DNA from: Candidatus Gastranaerophilales bacterium
Lineage (GTDB): Bacteria > Cyanobacteriota > Vampirovibrionia > Gastranaerophilales > Gastranaerophilaceae
Assembly: GCA_944327225.1 (NCBI GenBank)
Contig: CALVGZ010000005.1
Location: 1-64,000 of the forward strand
Direction of reading: 5' to 3'
DNA: 64,000 bases
Made by a program: the position numbers and the translations under genes. The notes beneath the pieces are model-generated. The model had not been told where the DNA came from. It worked only from the letters and a program-made list of their open reading frames with translations, and ran no database searches. Numbering within the stretch: position 1 is the stretch's first letter; every line of letters begins with the position of its first letter. Shown piece by piece: positions 32,902-42,485 of this stretch.

Positions 32902-35900
32902 AAATATTACTTTTAACTGTATAAATAATTTCATAAAAAATTCAAATAAGCAAAATTTGGTTTTATCAGGACTTTTAAAACCGTTTAATTTATTTTTAAT
33001 AAAACATATAGTTGATAATAATAAAAAAGTTATTTATATAACTTTGGATGAACAATCTGCTCTTAAAGTTCAAAAAGATTTAAAGAATTTGTTGAATATT
33101 GAAAGTGAGGTTTTTCCTTCCCAAGAGATAAGCTTTTACAGTGAACTTGAAAAAAATTATTATATATATGAAGAACAAATTAATATAATTCAAAAACAGC
33201 CTGAAATAATTTTGATGCCAACAAAATCACTTTTTGAAAAGTTTAATAATATTGAGTTTTATCAAAATAATGTGTTTGAAATTAAAAAAAATGATACGGT
33301 TGATTATTCAAGCTTGGCTCAAAAATTAACTTTAATGGGTTACAAAAGAACAACCCAAGTAGTTGATATCGGAGAATTTGCACTCAGGGGAGATATTCTT
33401 GATATTTATACGCTCGATAAAAATCCTGTAAGAATAGAGTTTTTTGCAGATAACGTGGAAGATATAAGATATTTTTATTCCAATACTCAGAAAAGTTTTG
33501 AACATATTGATAAAATAAAAATAACTCCTCTATATAAATTTATTTTAGAAGATAAAAACAAAGCAGATTTCATAAAAGAAATTAAAAATATAAAAACTCA
33601 TGATAATGATTTTCTTGCAAATTTGAAAGATGAATTAATTGAAAAGATTAATGAAATAGGTTATTTTGAGGGAATTGAATATTATTTAAATTATTTTATA
33701 GAAAATCCAAGTTCAACTTTAGATTTTTTTAGCGATTATATCTTGATTTATGATGAATCATCACAAATTTTATCAAAATATAAAACAATAGATGAAGCAT
33801 ATATTAAAAATTATAATGATTCGATTGCATCTAATTTAAAATTGCCTTTAAATAAGTTAAATCATCTTTCTTATGATGATTTTTTTAAAAAAACAAAAAG
33901 TTTTAAAAGAATTGCTTTGGATAATTTTATATCTGATGATTACGACAAAATAATTGATTTTACAGTAGCTTTGGCACCGATTTTTTCGTCTGATATTTCT
34001 AATATATCAAAATATATAAGAAAAAAAATATCAGAGAATTATGAAATTAATATTTGCTCGAACTTTCCAAACAGGCTTAAAGAAATTTTTGAAGAATTTG
34101 AGATATTTTCAGATAATATAAAATATTTTCCTGATATATCATGTGGCGGGGCAATTAGTGAAGATAGTAAAATTTCAGATAATAAAATTTTATTTTTAAC
34201 GGATAAAGAACTTTTTAATAAGCATTCAAGGGATATTACAACAAAAAAATATTATTTTAATAAACAAACTCAGGATTTTATAGATTCAATAAATGATCTT
34301 AAAGTTGGTGAATATGTTGTTCATAGTGTGCATGGGATAGGAATATATAACGGAATAACGAAGCAAGCAATTGATAATAACCAAAAAGATTATCTTGAAA
34401 TCCAATTTCAAGGTACAGATAAATTGTTTATGCCGGCAGAACAAATAAATCTTTTATATAGATATCGAGGTACAGGCTCAACAAAGCCTAAGTTGTCTAA
34501 AATGGGCGGAAGTGCTTGGGAGATAACTAAATCAAAAGCAAAAAAAGAAGTTGAACTTATTGCCTACGATCTTCTTGATTTATATGCAAAGAGAAAAATG
34601 TCCTCAGGTATACAATTTGAACCGGATACTACTTGGCAGTACGAAATGGAAGATAATTTTGAATATACCGAAACTCCGGATCAAATGAAGGCAATTATTC
34701 AAGTTAAAAAAGACATGGAAGAAGAAAAACCCATGGACAGGTTAATTTGTGCGGATGTCGGCTTTGGTAAAACGGAAATTGCTCTAAGAGCAATGTTTAA
34801 AGCTGTTATGAGCGGTTATCAAACAGCATTAATTGCACCTACTACTATTCTTACAATGCAACATTTTGAAACTCTTAAAGAAAGATTTGAACCTTTTGAA
34901 GTAAAAATGGCATTAATGAATAGATTTTGTTCTAAAAAAGAACAAAAAGTTACCATTGAAAAATTAAAATCAGGCGAAATAGATGTTGTGATAGGGACTC
35001 ATAGGCTTTTATCAGATGATATTGAATTTAAAAATTTGGGACTTTTGGTAGTTGATGAAGAGCATAAGTTTGGTGTTCGTCATAAAGAAAAATTGAAAAA
35101 ATTCAAAGAAAATATTGACGTTTTGTCTTTGAGTGCTACTCCTATTCCAAGAACACTTAATATGGCATTATCCGGTTTAAAAGATTTATCCGTTATAAAT
35201 ACACCGCCTAAAAATAGATTGCCGATTAAAACTTATGTTGGAGAATTTTCAACAGAATATGTCAAAAATGCAATAAATCAAGAAATACAACGGGATGGAC
35301 AGGTTTTCTATCTTTATAACAGGGTTGAAACTATTGAAAAATTTAGAGAAAAATTAAAGGAAATTGTTCCCAACGCAAGAATTGCACTTGCACATGGTCA
35401 AATGCAAGAAAAACAGTTGGAAGAAGTGATTTGTGATTTTTTGGAAAGAAAATATGATATATTGCTATCCACAACCATAATTGAGTCCGGACTTGATATA
35501 CCAAATGCAAATACTATTATAATCCATGATGCTGATAAATTTGGACTTGCTCAGTTATATCAGTTGAGGGGAAGAGTGGGTCGTTCTGACAGACAGGCAT
35601 ATTGTTTTTGTTTTTATAAAAAATCAAAAGAATTAAATGAACAAGCAAGAAAAAGATTGGAATCCATAAAAGATTTTACAAATCTTGGAAGCGGTTATCA
35701 AATTGCATTAAGAGATATTGAAATAAGAGGAGTAGGAAATATTTTAGGAACTCATCAGCATGGGCAAATGGTGAATGTGGGCTTTGATACTTATTGTAAT
35801 CTTTTAGCAGAATGTATCGAAGATATTAAAGTTAGAAGAAGTAAAAATCCTTATGAAAAACAAAAGATAAAAAAAGAACCTGTTATTGTTGATATTAATG

Positions 35901-36367
35901 CACAAGCTTATATTCCGGATGATTGGGCTCAAACTTATGAGCAAAAAATCCTTGAATATAAAAGAATATCTGATGTTTCAACAATATCGGAATTAGAGGA
36001 AATGGAGCTTAATTTTAAAGACAGATTTGCTCGTATTCCAGAATGCGTCAAAAATCTTATTAAACTTGTAAAATTAAGAATTTTGGCTGATAGTGCAAAT
36101 GTTACATTGGTAAGACAAGCGGGAAACATAATCAGAATTTATACACCGTATACATTGCAAGAGTGGATGATTTTAAAATCTAAAATAGAAACTAAAATTA
36201 CAAAATTCTTTACATTTACTCAACCCCCTAAAACCCTTGCAAAAACTAAAGGTATATTACTTATGAATAAAAATGAAGATGATTTTGATGAAATATTTAA
36301 CAAACTGGCGGATTTGTTTTATCATGTTTCTGAGGTAGTTTTAAATTTTAAAGTTGAAAATAACTAA
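32891..36367 (+). CDS. mfd: Transcription-repair coupling factor Mfd
   Basis: The 1158-residue ATPase removes stalled RNA polymerase at DNA lesions and recruits nucleotide-excision repair. The N-terminal UvrB-like domain includes ALRGDILDIYTL. The RNAP-interacting domain starts LKVGEYVVHSVHGIGIYNG. The helicase motor has Walker A ADVGFGKTEIA, DEEH box VVDEEHKFGVRHKEKL, SATPIPRTL and QLRGRVGRSD. The translocation-in-repair and C-terminal domains are present. The length is normal. The start overlaps the ROK gene by 11 nt. Confidence 0.97.
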   Translation: MSFKNITFNCINNFIKNSNKQNLVLSGLLKPFNLFLIKHIVDNNKKVIYITLDEQSALKVQKDLKNLLNIESEVFPSQEISFYSELEKNYYIYEEQINIIQKQPEIILMPTKSLFEKFNNIEFYQNNVFEIKKNDTVDYSSLAQKLTLMGYKRTTQVVDIGEFALRGDILDIYTLDKNPVRIEFFADNVEDIRYFYSNTQKSFEHIDKIKITPLYKFILEDKNKADFIKEIKNIKTHDNDFLANLKDELIEKINEIGYFEGIEYYLNYFIENPSSTLDFFSDYILIYDESSQILSKYKTIDEAYIKNYNDSIASNLKLPLNKLNHLSYDDFFKKTKSFKRIALDNFISDDYDKIIDFTVALAPIFSSDISNISKYIRKKISENYEINICSNFPNRLKEIFEEFEIFSDNIKYFPDISCGGAISEDSKISDNKILFLTDKELFNKHSRDITTKKYYFNKQTQDFIDSINDLKVGEYVVHSVHGIGIYNGITKQAIDNNQKDYLEIQFQGTDKLFMPAEQINLLYRYRGTGSTKPKLSKMGGSAWEITKSKAKKEVELIAYDLLDLYAKRKMSSGIQFEPDTTWQYEMEDNFEYTETPDQMKAIIQVKKDMEEEKPMDRLICADVGFGKTEIALRAMFKAVMSGYQTALIAPTTILTMQHFETLKERFEPFEVKMALMNRFCSKKEQKVTIEKLKSGEIDVVIGTHRLLSDDIEFKNLGLLVVDEEHKFGVRHKEKLKKFKENIDVLSLSATPIPRTLNMALSGLKDLSVINTPPKNRLPIKTYVGEFSTEYVKNAINQEIQRDGQVFYLYNRVETIEKFREKLKEIVPNARIALAHGQMQEKQLEEVICDFLERKYDILLSTTIIESGLDIPNANTIIIHDADKFGLAQLYQLRGRVGRSDRQAYCFCFYKKSKELNEQARKRLESIKDFTNLGSGYQIALRDIEIRGVGNILGTHQHGQMVNVGFDTYCNLLAECIEDIKVRRSKNPYEKQKIKKEPVIVDINAQAYIPDDWAQTYEQKILEYKRISDVSTISELEEMELNFKDRFARIPECVKNLIKLVKLRILADSANVTLVRQAGNIIRIYTPYTLQEWMILKSKIETKITKFFTFTQPPKTLAKTKGILLMNKNEDDFDEIFNKLADLFYHVSEVVLNFKVENN

Positions 36368-36391
36368 TTTTCATAAACGAGGAGAGAAAAT

Positions 36392-37555
36392 ATGAAATAT
36401 ACAAAAATAGCATTGACACTTTTTTGTTCCTTGGCACTTTTTTGCGGATGCACAAAAGATAGTGATATAGTGTTAAAAATAAATGACAAAAGTATAACCA
36501 GAGCTGAATTTAATGAGGACTATAACAGAATTAAAAATTCGCAACTTAAAAATGCTCCTAAGGAAATTCAAAAGGATGACAGTTATGCTGCAATAGCAAT
36601 AAAAGAAAGATTTGTAAATGACCTTATTGTAAGAAGTTTATTGGAACAGGAATTTGAAAAAAGAAAAATTGAAGCTTCGGAAAAAGAAATAAAAGATAAA
36701 AAAGCTCAAATAATAGCTCAATTTGGTTCTGAAGAACAATTTAACAATGTTTTAAAGGAAAATAAAATAACAGAACAAAGACTAAATTCCGATATGGCAA
36801 ATGAAGTTAAAATAGCTAAATTAATCGATTCTCTTGGTGCAAAAGAAGCTACAAATGCTGAAGTTGAAAAGTATTATAAACAAAACAAAGATCAATTTGT
36901 TTTACCTGAAAGGATTAGGGCTAGTCATATTTTATTTGATGTAAATGCGGAAAGTTTAAAGAGGAAAATAACTGAAGCTGACAAAGAAGCTAAATTATCC
37001 GGTGCTGATATAGATAAGAAAGTAAAAGAAGAAATAGCGAGAAAAGAAAAATTAGCTCAGGAAGTGAGACAAAAAGCAGCTGATAATCCTAAAAGCTTTG
37101 CTGAGCTTGCAAGACAGTATTCTGAAGATTCTGCAACCGCTCAAAATGGTGGAGATTTAGGTTTTGTAACTCGTACAAATGTGGTTAAAGAGTTTGCTGA
37201 TGCTGCTTTTAGTCAAAAAGTGGGTACAGTAAGTCCTATAATTAAAACTCAATTTGGGGAACATATTATTTTGGTTACAGATAAAGCAGCGGCGGGAGTT
37301 CAATCTTTTGCAAGTGTAAAAAGTGACCTGAAGGCATATTTGACTGAACAAAAGAAAATACAAACATTGCGAAACTTAATTAATGGTTTAAAACAAAATG
37401 CAAAAATTGAATATGTTGACTTGTCATTAAGCCCTGATAATATTAAGAAACAATTAGAAGAAGCATTACCAAAACAAATTGATTTTCAAAAAAAACAAGG
37501 GGTACCCAAATCAAAGTTAAAAATTTTAGATAAAACAAAAAAAGAACAAAAATAG
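36392..37555 (+). CDS. Parvulin-type peptidyl-prolyl isomerase lipoprotein (SurA/PrsA-like)
   Basis: The 387-residue protein starts with a lipoprotein signal (SLALFCGC, Cys about residue 20) and an N-terminal SurA-like chaperone region (LKINDKSITRAEFNEDYNRI). About residues 170-295 form a parvulin PPIase domain: RIRASHILFDVN, FAELARQYSEDSATAQNGGD, LGFVTRTNVVKEFADAAFS and FGEHIILVTDK. It should assist folding of exported proteins at the outer face of the inner or outer membrane. A charged roughly 60-residue insertion lies inside the parvulin domain after SHILF. GAGGAGA precedes the ATG. Confidence 0.9.
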   Translation: MKYTKIALTLFCSLALFCGCTKDSDIVLKINDKSITRAEFNEDYNRIKNSQLKNAPKEIQKDDSYAAIAIKERFVNDLIVRSLLEQEFEKRKIEASEKEIKDKKAQIIAQFGSEEQFNNVLKENKITEQRLNSDMANEVKIAKLIDSLGAKEATNAEVEKYYKQNKDQFVLPERIRASHILFDVNAESLKRKITEADKEAKLSGADIDKKVKEEIARKEKLAQEVRQKAADNPKSFAELARQYSEDSATAQNGGDLGFVTRTNVVKEFADAAFSQKVGTVSPIIKTQFGEHIILVTDKAAAGVQSFASVKSDLKAYLTEQKKIQTLRNLINGLKQNAKIEYVDLSLSPDNIKKQLEEALPKQIDFQKKQGVPKSKLKILDKTKKEQK

Positions 37556-37558
37556 TTA

Positions 37559-37585
37559 AATAACCGCCAATATGGCGGTTATTTT
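37559..37585 (+). terminator. Probable terminator between the parvulin gene and the heptose adenylyltransferase gene
   Basis: AATAACCGCC (37559-37568) and GGCGGTTATT (37574-37583) form a 10-bp stem with loop AATAT. Only a short T tract follows, so termination may be partial. Confidence 0.55.
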
Positions 37586-37596
37586 AAGGGAAGAAA

Positions 37597-38076
37597 ATGG
37601 AAAAAATCATTAAAAAAGAAAATATTAAAAGTTTAATTGAAAAATTAAAAAACAAAGGCAAAAGTATTGTTTTTACGAACGGTTGTTTCGATATCTTACA
37701 TGTCGGACATGTGAGATATCTAAAAGAATCTGCTAAATTCGGTAATGTTTTGATTGTGGGGTTAAATTCCGATATTTCGGTTAAAAAATTAAAAGGTGTC
37801 AATCGCCCGATAAATAATGAAAATGATAGGGCGGAAGTGCTTAGTGCGTTATCATTTGTGGATTTTATAGTAATTTTTGAAGAAAATACACCGGAGAAAT
37901 TAATAGAAATAATCAAACCTGATGTTTATACTAAAGGTGCTGACTATACAATTGATACTCTTCCTGAAGCAAAAGTCGTTATCAAAAATGGTGGAAAAGT
38001 TGAGTTTATAAAACTTGTTGATGGAAAATCCACGACAAACATTATTAGGAAAACTCAAAAAACACCAAACTGCTAA
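37597..38076 (+). CDS. rfaE2: D-glycero-beta-D-manno-heptose-1-phosphate adenylyltransferase (HldE C-domain type)
   Basis: The 159-residue nucleotidyltransferase attaches AMP to heptose 1-phosphate, giving ADP-heptose for LPS core. The cytidylyltransferase-type motif is FTNGCFDILHVGHVRYL (HxGH), followed by GLNSDISVKKLKG, the R-P-I-N block and ENTPEKLIEIIKPDVYTKG. The C-terminal VDGKSTTNIIRK is the ISTT-like signature. The kinase domain of HldE is absent, so a separate kinase must exist elsewhere. GGGAAG precedes the ATG. It lies next to the lipid A genes. Confidence 0.9.
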   Translation: MEKIIKKENIKSLIEKLKNKGKSIVFTNGCFDILHVGHVRYLKESAKFGNVLIVGLNSDISVKKLKGVNRPINNENDRAEVLSALSFVDFIVIFEENTPEKLIEIIKPDVYTKGADYTIDTLPEAKVVIKNGGKVEFIKLVDGKSTTNIIRKTQKTPNC

Positions 38077-38091
38077 TTTTTGTTAAAAAAA

Positions 38092-38120
38092 TTGGCAAAA
38101 AACTTTTATTGTTATACAAT
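38092..38120 (+). promoter_or_regulatory. Promoter of the lipid A operon
   Basis: TTGGCA (38092-38097) and TACAAT (38115-38120) are spaced by 17 nt. Transcription should begin near 38127, about 25 nt before the lpxD ATG at 38152. Confidence 0.75.
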
Positions 38121-38151
38121 GAATATACAAACTAGTACAAAGGGAGTGAAA

Positions 38152-39276
38152 ATGGGTGAAGTAAATGCAGGCGAAAAGAAATTCAGCCTTGAAGAGTTGT
38201 CTCAGTTGGTAGGCGGTATTTTAACAAAAGCACAAGATGTGACTATAACAAAAGTTGCACCTCCAAAATTGGCTGATGAAAATACTTTGGCATTAGCTAT
38301 GAATGAAGATGAGATTGAAAATATGTCAGAATCTAAAGCGAAGGCTGTGCTGGTTCCTTTAGGGGTTAATTTGGAAGGTATATCAACAATTGAAGTTGAA
38401 CGTCCGAGACTTGCGTTTATGAAACTTTTAAATATTTTTTATATTGCTCCCGATACTCCGAGAAATATTCATCCATCAGCCGTAATAGATGAAACGGCTA
38501 AAATTGGTAAAAATGTTTCAATTGGAGCAAATGCCGTTATTTCAAGAGGCGTAAAAATCGGTGACAATACAGCTATAATGCCAAATGTTTATATTGGTAA
38601 AAATGCTATAATCGGTGCAGATTGCTTATTCCATCCGGGAGTTAATATTGGTGATTTTATCGAAATCGGTTCTCGTTGTGTAATTCACCATGGTGCAAGT
38701 ATCGGTGCGGACGGATTTTCTTTTGTAACAGAAGCTCCGAGTAATATTGAACAAGCCCGTCAGGAAGGAGCAATAAAAGAAACTAATACCGAAGTAAAAG
38801 TATTCAAAATACCTTCACTTGGCTCTGTTGTAATAGGTGATGATGTTGAAATCGGTGCAAATACTACAATAGATAGAGGTACTATTGAAAATACAACCAT
38901 CGGCAATCAAACTAAAATTGATAACCTTGTTATGATAGGACATAATTGTAAAATCGGCAACGCTTGTACGATAGTCTCTCAAGTCGGTATAGCCGGAAGT
39001 TGCGTAATTGGGGATAGAGTTGTGATAGCCGGTCAAGCAGGATTAAAAGATCATGTTGAAATCGGCGACGATTCAATTATATTGGCTAAAGCTGGTGTTA
39101 CAAAATCATTCCCTAAAAAATCAGTTATAATGGGTGCTCCCGCTGTTCTTAGAAAAGATTTTATCAAGAGATTAAAATATCTTGATGAAGCTGAAATTAT
39201 GGTTCAAAAATATAAAAAATATCAACATTTATTGGAAGATTACGAGAAATTTTTAAATGAAGACGCTAAAATCTAA
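38152..39276 (+). CDS. lpxD: UDP-3-O-(3-hydroxyacyl)glucosamine N-acyltransferase
   Basis: The 374-residue enzyme adds the N-linked hydroxyacyl chain in the third step of lipid A synthesis. The N-terminal uridine-binding domain (about 1-100) is followed by a left-handed beta helix of hexapeptide repeats ([28 protein letters not shown]). The catalytic His is probably in IGHNCKIGN, with [20 protein letters not shown] nearby. A C-terminal helix ends the protein. GGGAGTG lies 5 nt before the ATG at 38152. An in-frame ATG at 38080 would precede the promoter and is rejected. lpxC begins inside its last 20 nt. Confidence 0.95.
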   Translation: MGEVNAGEKKFSLEELSQLVGGILTKAQDVTITKVAPPKLADENTLALAMNEDEIENMSESKAKAVLVPLGVNLEGISTIEVERPRLAFMKLLNIFYIAPDTPRNIHPSAVIDETAKIGKNVSIGANAVISRGVKIGDNTAIMPNVYIGKNAIIGADCLFHPGVNIGDFIEIGSRCVIHHGASIGADGFSFVTEAPSNIEQARQEGAIKETNTEVKVFKIPSLGSVVIGDDVEIGANTTIDRGTIENTTIGNQTKIDNLVMIGHNCKIGNACTIVSQVGIAGSCVIGDRVVIAGQAGLKDHVEIGDDSIILAKAGVTKSFPKKSVIMGAPAVLRKDFIKRLKYLDEAEIMVQKYKKYQHLLEDYEKFLNEDAKI

Positions 39277-40078
39277 TTTAATATTAAGTGGTACGGGGTT
39301 AATGTTTGCAGCTCCCGTAGAAATTACTCTTAAACCGTCAGATGAAAAAGGTATAAGATTTTTTATACAAGACGGTATGGTTGAAGCAAAAGTTGAAAAT
39401 GTTGTTTCAACGGAGCATTGTGTTATATTGGCAGATATTGAAAATGGTGCAAAAAGAAAAATAGCACTTATTGAACATTTTATGGCTGCTTGTGCAGTAA
39501 GGGAAATAGATGCACTGGACGTATATTTTAATTCTCAGGGTTTTGAAATGCCAATTTTTGACGGTAGTGCCAAGGTTTGGGTTGAGGAATTTGATAAAAT
39601 AGGTTATGTTGGTGAAAGAGAGGAAATTGCTCCGCTTTCAAGTGTTGTAACTTTTCAAAAGGACAATTCGTCCATTGTTATAATGCCTTCTAAGGTCGAG
39701 ACGACCATAACTTATTCTGTTAATTTTAATCATCCCGATTTAAGACAAAGATGGGTTAATTTGGATAAAAATAATATTAATGAGATAATTGAAGCAAGAA
39801 CATTCGGTTATCTTAAAGATCTCGAAAAATTCCAAGCTGCGGGATATTCAAAAGGTGTTACTGTTGAAAATACCGTCGGATTAACTGATAATGGTTATAC
39901 AACAACTCTCAGAAGCGAATTTGAACCTGCAAAACATAAAATCCTTGATATAATTGGGGATTTGTATTTGACAGGATATAATCCTTTTAAATTAAAGGCA
40001 AATATATTGGTAAAAGAAGCAGGGCATGCGTATCATATAGAATGTGCAAAAGCTCTCAAGCAGACATTAAATAAATAA
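39257..40078 (+). CDS. lpxC: UDP-3-O-acyl-N-acetylglucosamine deacetylase
   Basis: The 273-residue zinc enzyme carries out the committed step of lipid A synthesis. Zinc and catalytic residues are visible in LIEHFMAAC (Glu and His), in [17 protein letters not shown] (His and Asp) and in [15 protein letters not shown] (catalytic His). [15 protein letters not shown] is also conserved. The overlap with lpxD (20 nt) implies coupling. In many bacteria lpxC lies with fabZ and lpxA, as here. Confidence 0.95.
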   Translation: MKTLKSNLILSGTGLMFAAPVEITLKPSDEKGIRFFIQDGMVEAKVENVVSTEHCVILADIENGAKRKIALIEHFMAACAVREIDALDVYFNSQGFEMPIFDGSAKVWVEEFDKIGYVGEREEIAPLSSVVTFQKDNSSIVIMPSKVETTITYSVNFNHPDLRQRWVNLDKNNINEIIEARTFGYLKDLEKFQAAGYSKGVTVENTVGLTDNGYTTTLRSEFEPAKHKILDIIGDLYLTGYNPFKLKANILVKEAGHAYHIECAKALKQTLNK

Positions 40079-40091
40079 CGAGGAGATAAAA

Positions 40092-40538
40092 ATGGATTCA
40101 ATAGTTACACCAATTTCACTTGACTATAGTCAGATTTTAGAGATGTTACCGCACAGATATCCGTTTTTGTTGGTTGACAGAATAACAGAATGCGTTCCGG
40201 GTAAATATTCAAAAGGCTATAAAAATGTAACTTTCAATGAACCTTTTTTTCAGGGACATTTTCCCGATAATCCGATTATGCCGGGTGTTTTGCAAATTGA
40301 AGCTTTAGCACAGACTTCTGCTCCAATCTTAATGACAATGGAGCAATATAAAGGAAAATTAACTCTTTTTGCAGGTGTTGAGGGTGCAAAATTTAAAAAT
40401 ATTGTAAGGCCCGGCGATAAACTTGAAATGGAAACAGAATGTTTAAAGGTTAAAGGCCCGATCGCAAAATGTTTAGGCAGGGCTTTTGTAGACGGTAAAT
40501 TGTGTACCGAAGCAGAATTAACAGTAGCATTAAAATAA
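40092..40538 (+). CDS. fabZ: 3-hydroxyacyl-ACP dehydratase FabZ
   Basis: The 148-residue hot-dog-fold enzyme dehydrates hydroxyacyl-ACP and thereby competes with LpxA for substrate. LPHRYPFLLVDRITEC holds the catalytic His, and FFQGHFPDNPIMPGVLQIEALAQ holds the Glu. CGAGGAG lies 5 nt before the ATG. It is 13 bp after lpxC and 11 bp before lpxA, in the usual order. Confidence 0.97.
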   Translation: MDSIVTPISLDYSQILEMLPHRYPFLLVDRITECVPGKYSKGYKNVTFNEPFFQGHFPDNPIMPGVLQIEALAQTSAPILMTMEQYKGKLTLFAGVEGAKFKNIVRPGDKLEMETECLKVKGPIAKCLGRAFVDGKLCTEAELTVALK

Positions 40539-40549
40539 AAGGATAAACA

Positions 40550-41377
40550 ATGAACTCCAGTAAAATTCATCCAAGTGCAATAATTGATAAAAGCGCTAAA
40601 ATTGCACCTGATGTAGAAATTGGCGCATATACAATAATAGGCCCGGAAACCGTAATTGAAGAAGGCTGTAAAATTGGTGAAAGTGCAAATATTCAATTTT
40701 CGCATATAGGGAAAAATACTAAAATCTCTCCTTTTGCTTCGATTGGCGGAGAGCCTCAAGATTTGGGTTATAAAGGTGAGAAAACAGGCGTTATAATTGG
40801 AGAGAATTGTTGGATTAGAGAATTTGCAACCGTAAACAGGGCATCGGGTGAAGGCAGTAATACTATTGTCGGTAATAACTGCATGTTAATGGCGTATACC
40901 CATGTTGCTCACAATTGTATATTGGAAGATAATGTCATTATGGCAAATGCAGCAACTATCGGCGGGCATTGTCGTGTTGGTTTTGGTGCTTTCCTTGGCG
41001 GAATGTCTGTTTTTCATCAACATGTACGAATTGGGGAAATGGCAATTATATCCGGTGCGTCTGCTGCAAGGGCTGATATTATTCCGTACTGTAAAGCAGA
41101 AGGCATACCATGTTTACCAATAGGATTGAATGCTATCGGTTTAAGAAGAAAAAATGTGGATAAAGAATCAAGAGATGCGATTCATAAAGCAATAAGATTA
41201 CTTAGAAATGAACAATACAATACCTCACAAGCTCTTGAATTGATTGAAAAAGAATTTAAAGGAAATAAATATATAGACAATCTTGTTGATTTTGTAAAAT
41301 CGTCCAAAAGGGGATGTACTTTAAGGTTTAAAGCAGCTTATCATGGTCAAATGGAAGAAGACGGAGATGATAATTAG
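40550..41377 (+). CDS. lpxA: UDP-N-acetylglucosamine O-acyltransferase
   Basis: The 275-residue trimeric acyltransferase starts lipid A synthesis. Hexapeptide repeats (IHPSAIIDKSAKIAPDVEIG) build the beta helix. The catalytic His lies in AYTHVAHNCILEDN. SIGGEPQDLGYKGEKT and the C-terminal helical domain with GLNAIGLRRKN are diagnostic. AAGGAT precedes the ATG. No lpxB follows in this window, so the disaccharide synthase must be elsewhere. Confidence 0.97.
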   Translation: MNSSKIHPSAIIDKSAKIAPDVEIGAYTIIGPETVIEEGCKIGESANIQFSHIGKNTKISPFASIGGEPQDLGYKGEKTGVIIGENCWIREFATVNRASGEGSNTIVGNNCMLMAYTHVAHNCILEDNVIMANAATIGGHCRVGFGAFLGGMSVFHQHVRIGEMAIISGASAARADIIPYCKAEGIPCLPIGLNAIGLRRKNVDKESRDAIHKAIRLLRNEQYNTSQALELIEKEFKGNKYIDNLVDFVKSSKRGCTLRFKAAYHGQMEEDGDDN

Positions 41378-42484
41378 ATGTTTAATCCTTTAATAAAAAA
41401 ATATGCAGATGTTCTTGTAAATTATTCTACAAAAGTTACCAAAGGGGATTTGGTTATAATTTATGCAAGAGGATATGCTTCACAGCCTTTGGTTAAAGAG
41501 ATTTATAAAGCATGCCTTATTAATGGTGCTAATCCCGTTGTAAGAACGTCAATGGACGAATTAGCAGAGACGTTTATTAAATTTGCGAATAACGAGCAGC
41601 TTGAATTTATAGATGAAATGTCAAAAATTGAAGTAGATATTGCAGATGTAATGATTTTTGTTGGTGCTCCAAACAATGTTAAAAATATGGCAAATGCTGA
41701 TTCGAATAAACTTGCTAAACGTTCAAAGGTACTTCAGCCTGTTTTGGCAAAGAGATTGGAGCGTTCTGCAAAAAATGAAATGCGTTGGGTTATAGCAGAT
41801 TATCCGACAAATGCACTAGCACAAGAAGCTTCTATGAGTCTTGAAGAATACAGTGAATTTTTAGTTAATTCTTGTTATTTGGATTTGGATGATCCTGTTA
41901 AAAAATGGGAAGAAATAGATAAGGAACAAAAAAGGATAGCTGATATTTTAAATTCAACATCAAAAATAAGGTTTTTAGGAGATAAAACTGACGTAACATT
42001 TTTGACTGAAGGAAGAGTTTGGGTTCCATGTTCCGGAAATATGAATTTTCCCGATGGGGAAATTTTTACATCGCCTGTTGAAGATAGTGGTAACGGTACA
42101 ATTTATTTTGATTTTCCTCAAAATTATCATGGTTCGAGTGCAAAAGAAGTATATATCACGCTTAAGGACGGGAAGGTTGTAGAAGCAAAAGCACAAAGCG
42201 GAGATGATTTTCTTCAAAATATGTTAAATACTGATGAAGGTGCCCGCTTTGTAGGTGAAATTGCAATAGGTACAAATGAAAGAATACAAAATGTTACAGG
42301 AAACATTCTCTTTGATGAAAAAATAGGTGGTTCAATCCATGTAGCTTTTGGTTCTAGTTATCCTGAAGCCGGAGGTAAAAATAAGTCCGGCTTACATTGG
42401 GATATGATTAAAAATATGAAAAATGGTGGTAAAATTTATGCCGATGATAAATTAATTTATGAAAACGGCAAATTTATAATATAA
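41378..42484 (+). CDS. M29-family (thermophilic-type) aminopeptidase
   Basis: The 368-residue metallopeptidase should remove N-terminal residues from peptides in the cytoplasm. Family motifs are GDLVIIYARGYASQPLVKEI, FPDGEIFTSPVEDS (a metal-ligand Glu), GEIAIGTNERI and FDEKIGGSIHVAFGSSYPEAG with NKSGLHWDMI (His and Asp ligands). The ATG directly follows the lpxA stop (TAGATG), so coupling is likely. It has no evident link to lipid A. Confidence 0.88.
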   Translation: MFNPLIKKYADVLVNYSTKVTKGDLVIIYARGYASQPLVKEIYKACLINGANPVVRTSMDELAETFIKFANNEQLEFIDEMSKIEVDIADVMIFVGAPNNVKNMANADSNKLAKRSKVLQPVLAKRLERSAKNEMRWVIADYPTNALAQEASMSLEEYSEFLVNSCYLDLDDPVKKWEEIDKEQKRIADILNSTSKIRFLGDKTDVTFLTEGRVWVPCSGNMNFPDGEIFTSPVEDSGNGTIYFDFPQNYHGSSAKEVYITLKDGKVVEAKAQSGDDFLQNMLNTDEGARFVGEIAIGTNERIQNVTGNILFDEKIGGSIHVAFGSSYPEAGGKNKSGLHWDMIKNMKNGGKIYADDKLIYENGKFII

Positions 42485-42485
42485 A

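Noticed and set aside
38080-38151. An earlier ATG for lpxD
   Set aside because: It precedes the promoter at 38092-38120 and adds residues unlike LpxD; the ATG at 38152 has GGGAGTG.
40250-40759. Minus-strand frame opposite fabZ and lpxA
   Set aside because: Both sense genes are unmistakable and closely packed; the antisense translation has no recognisable features.
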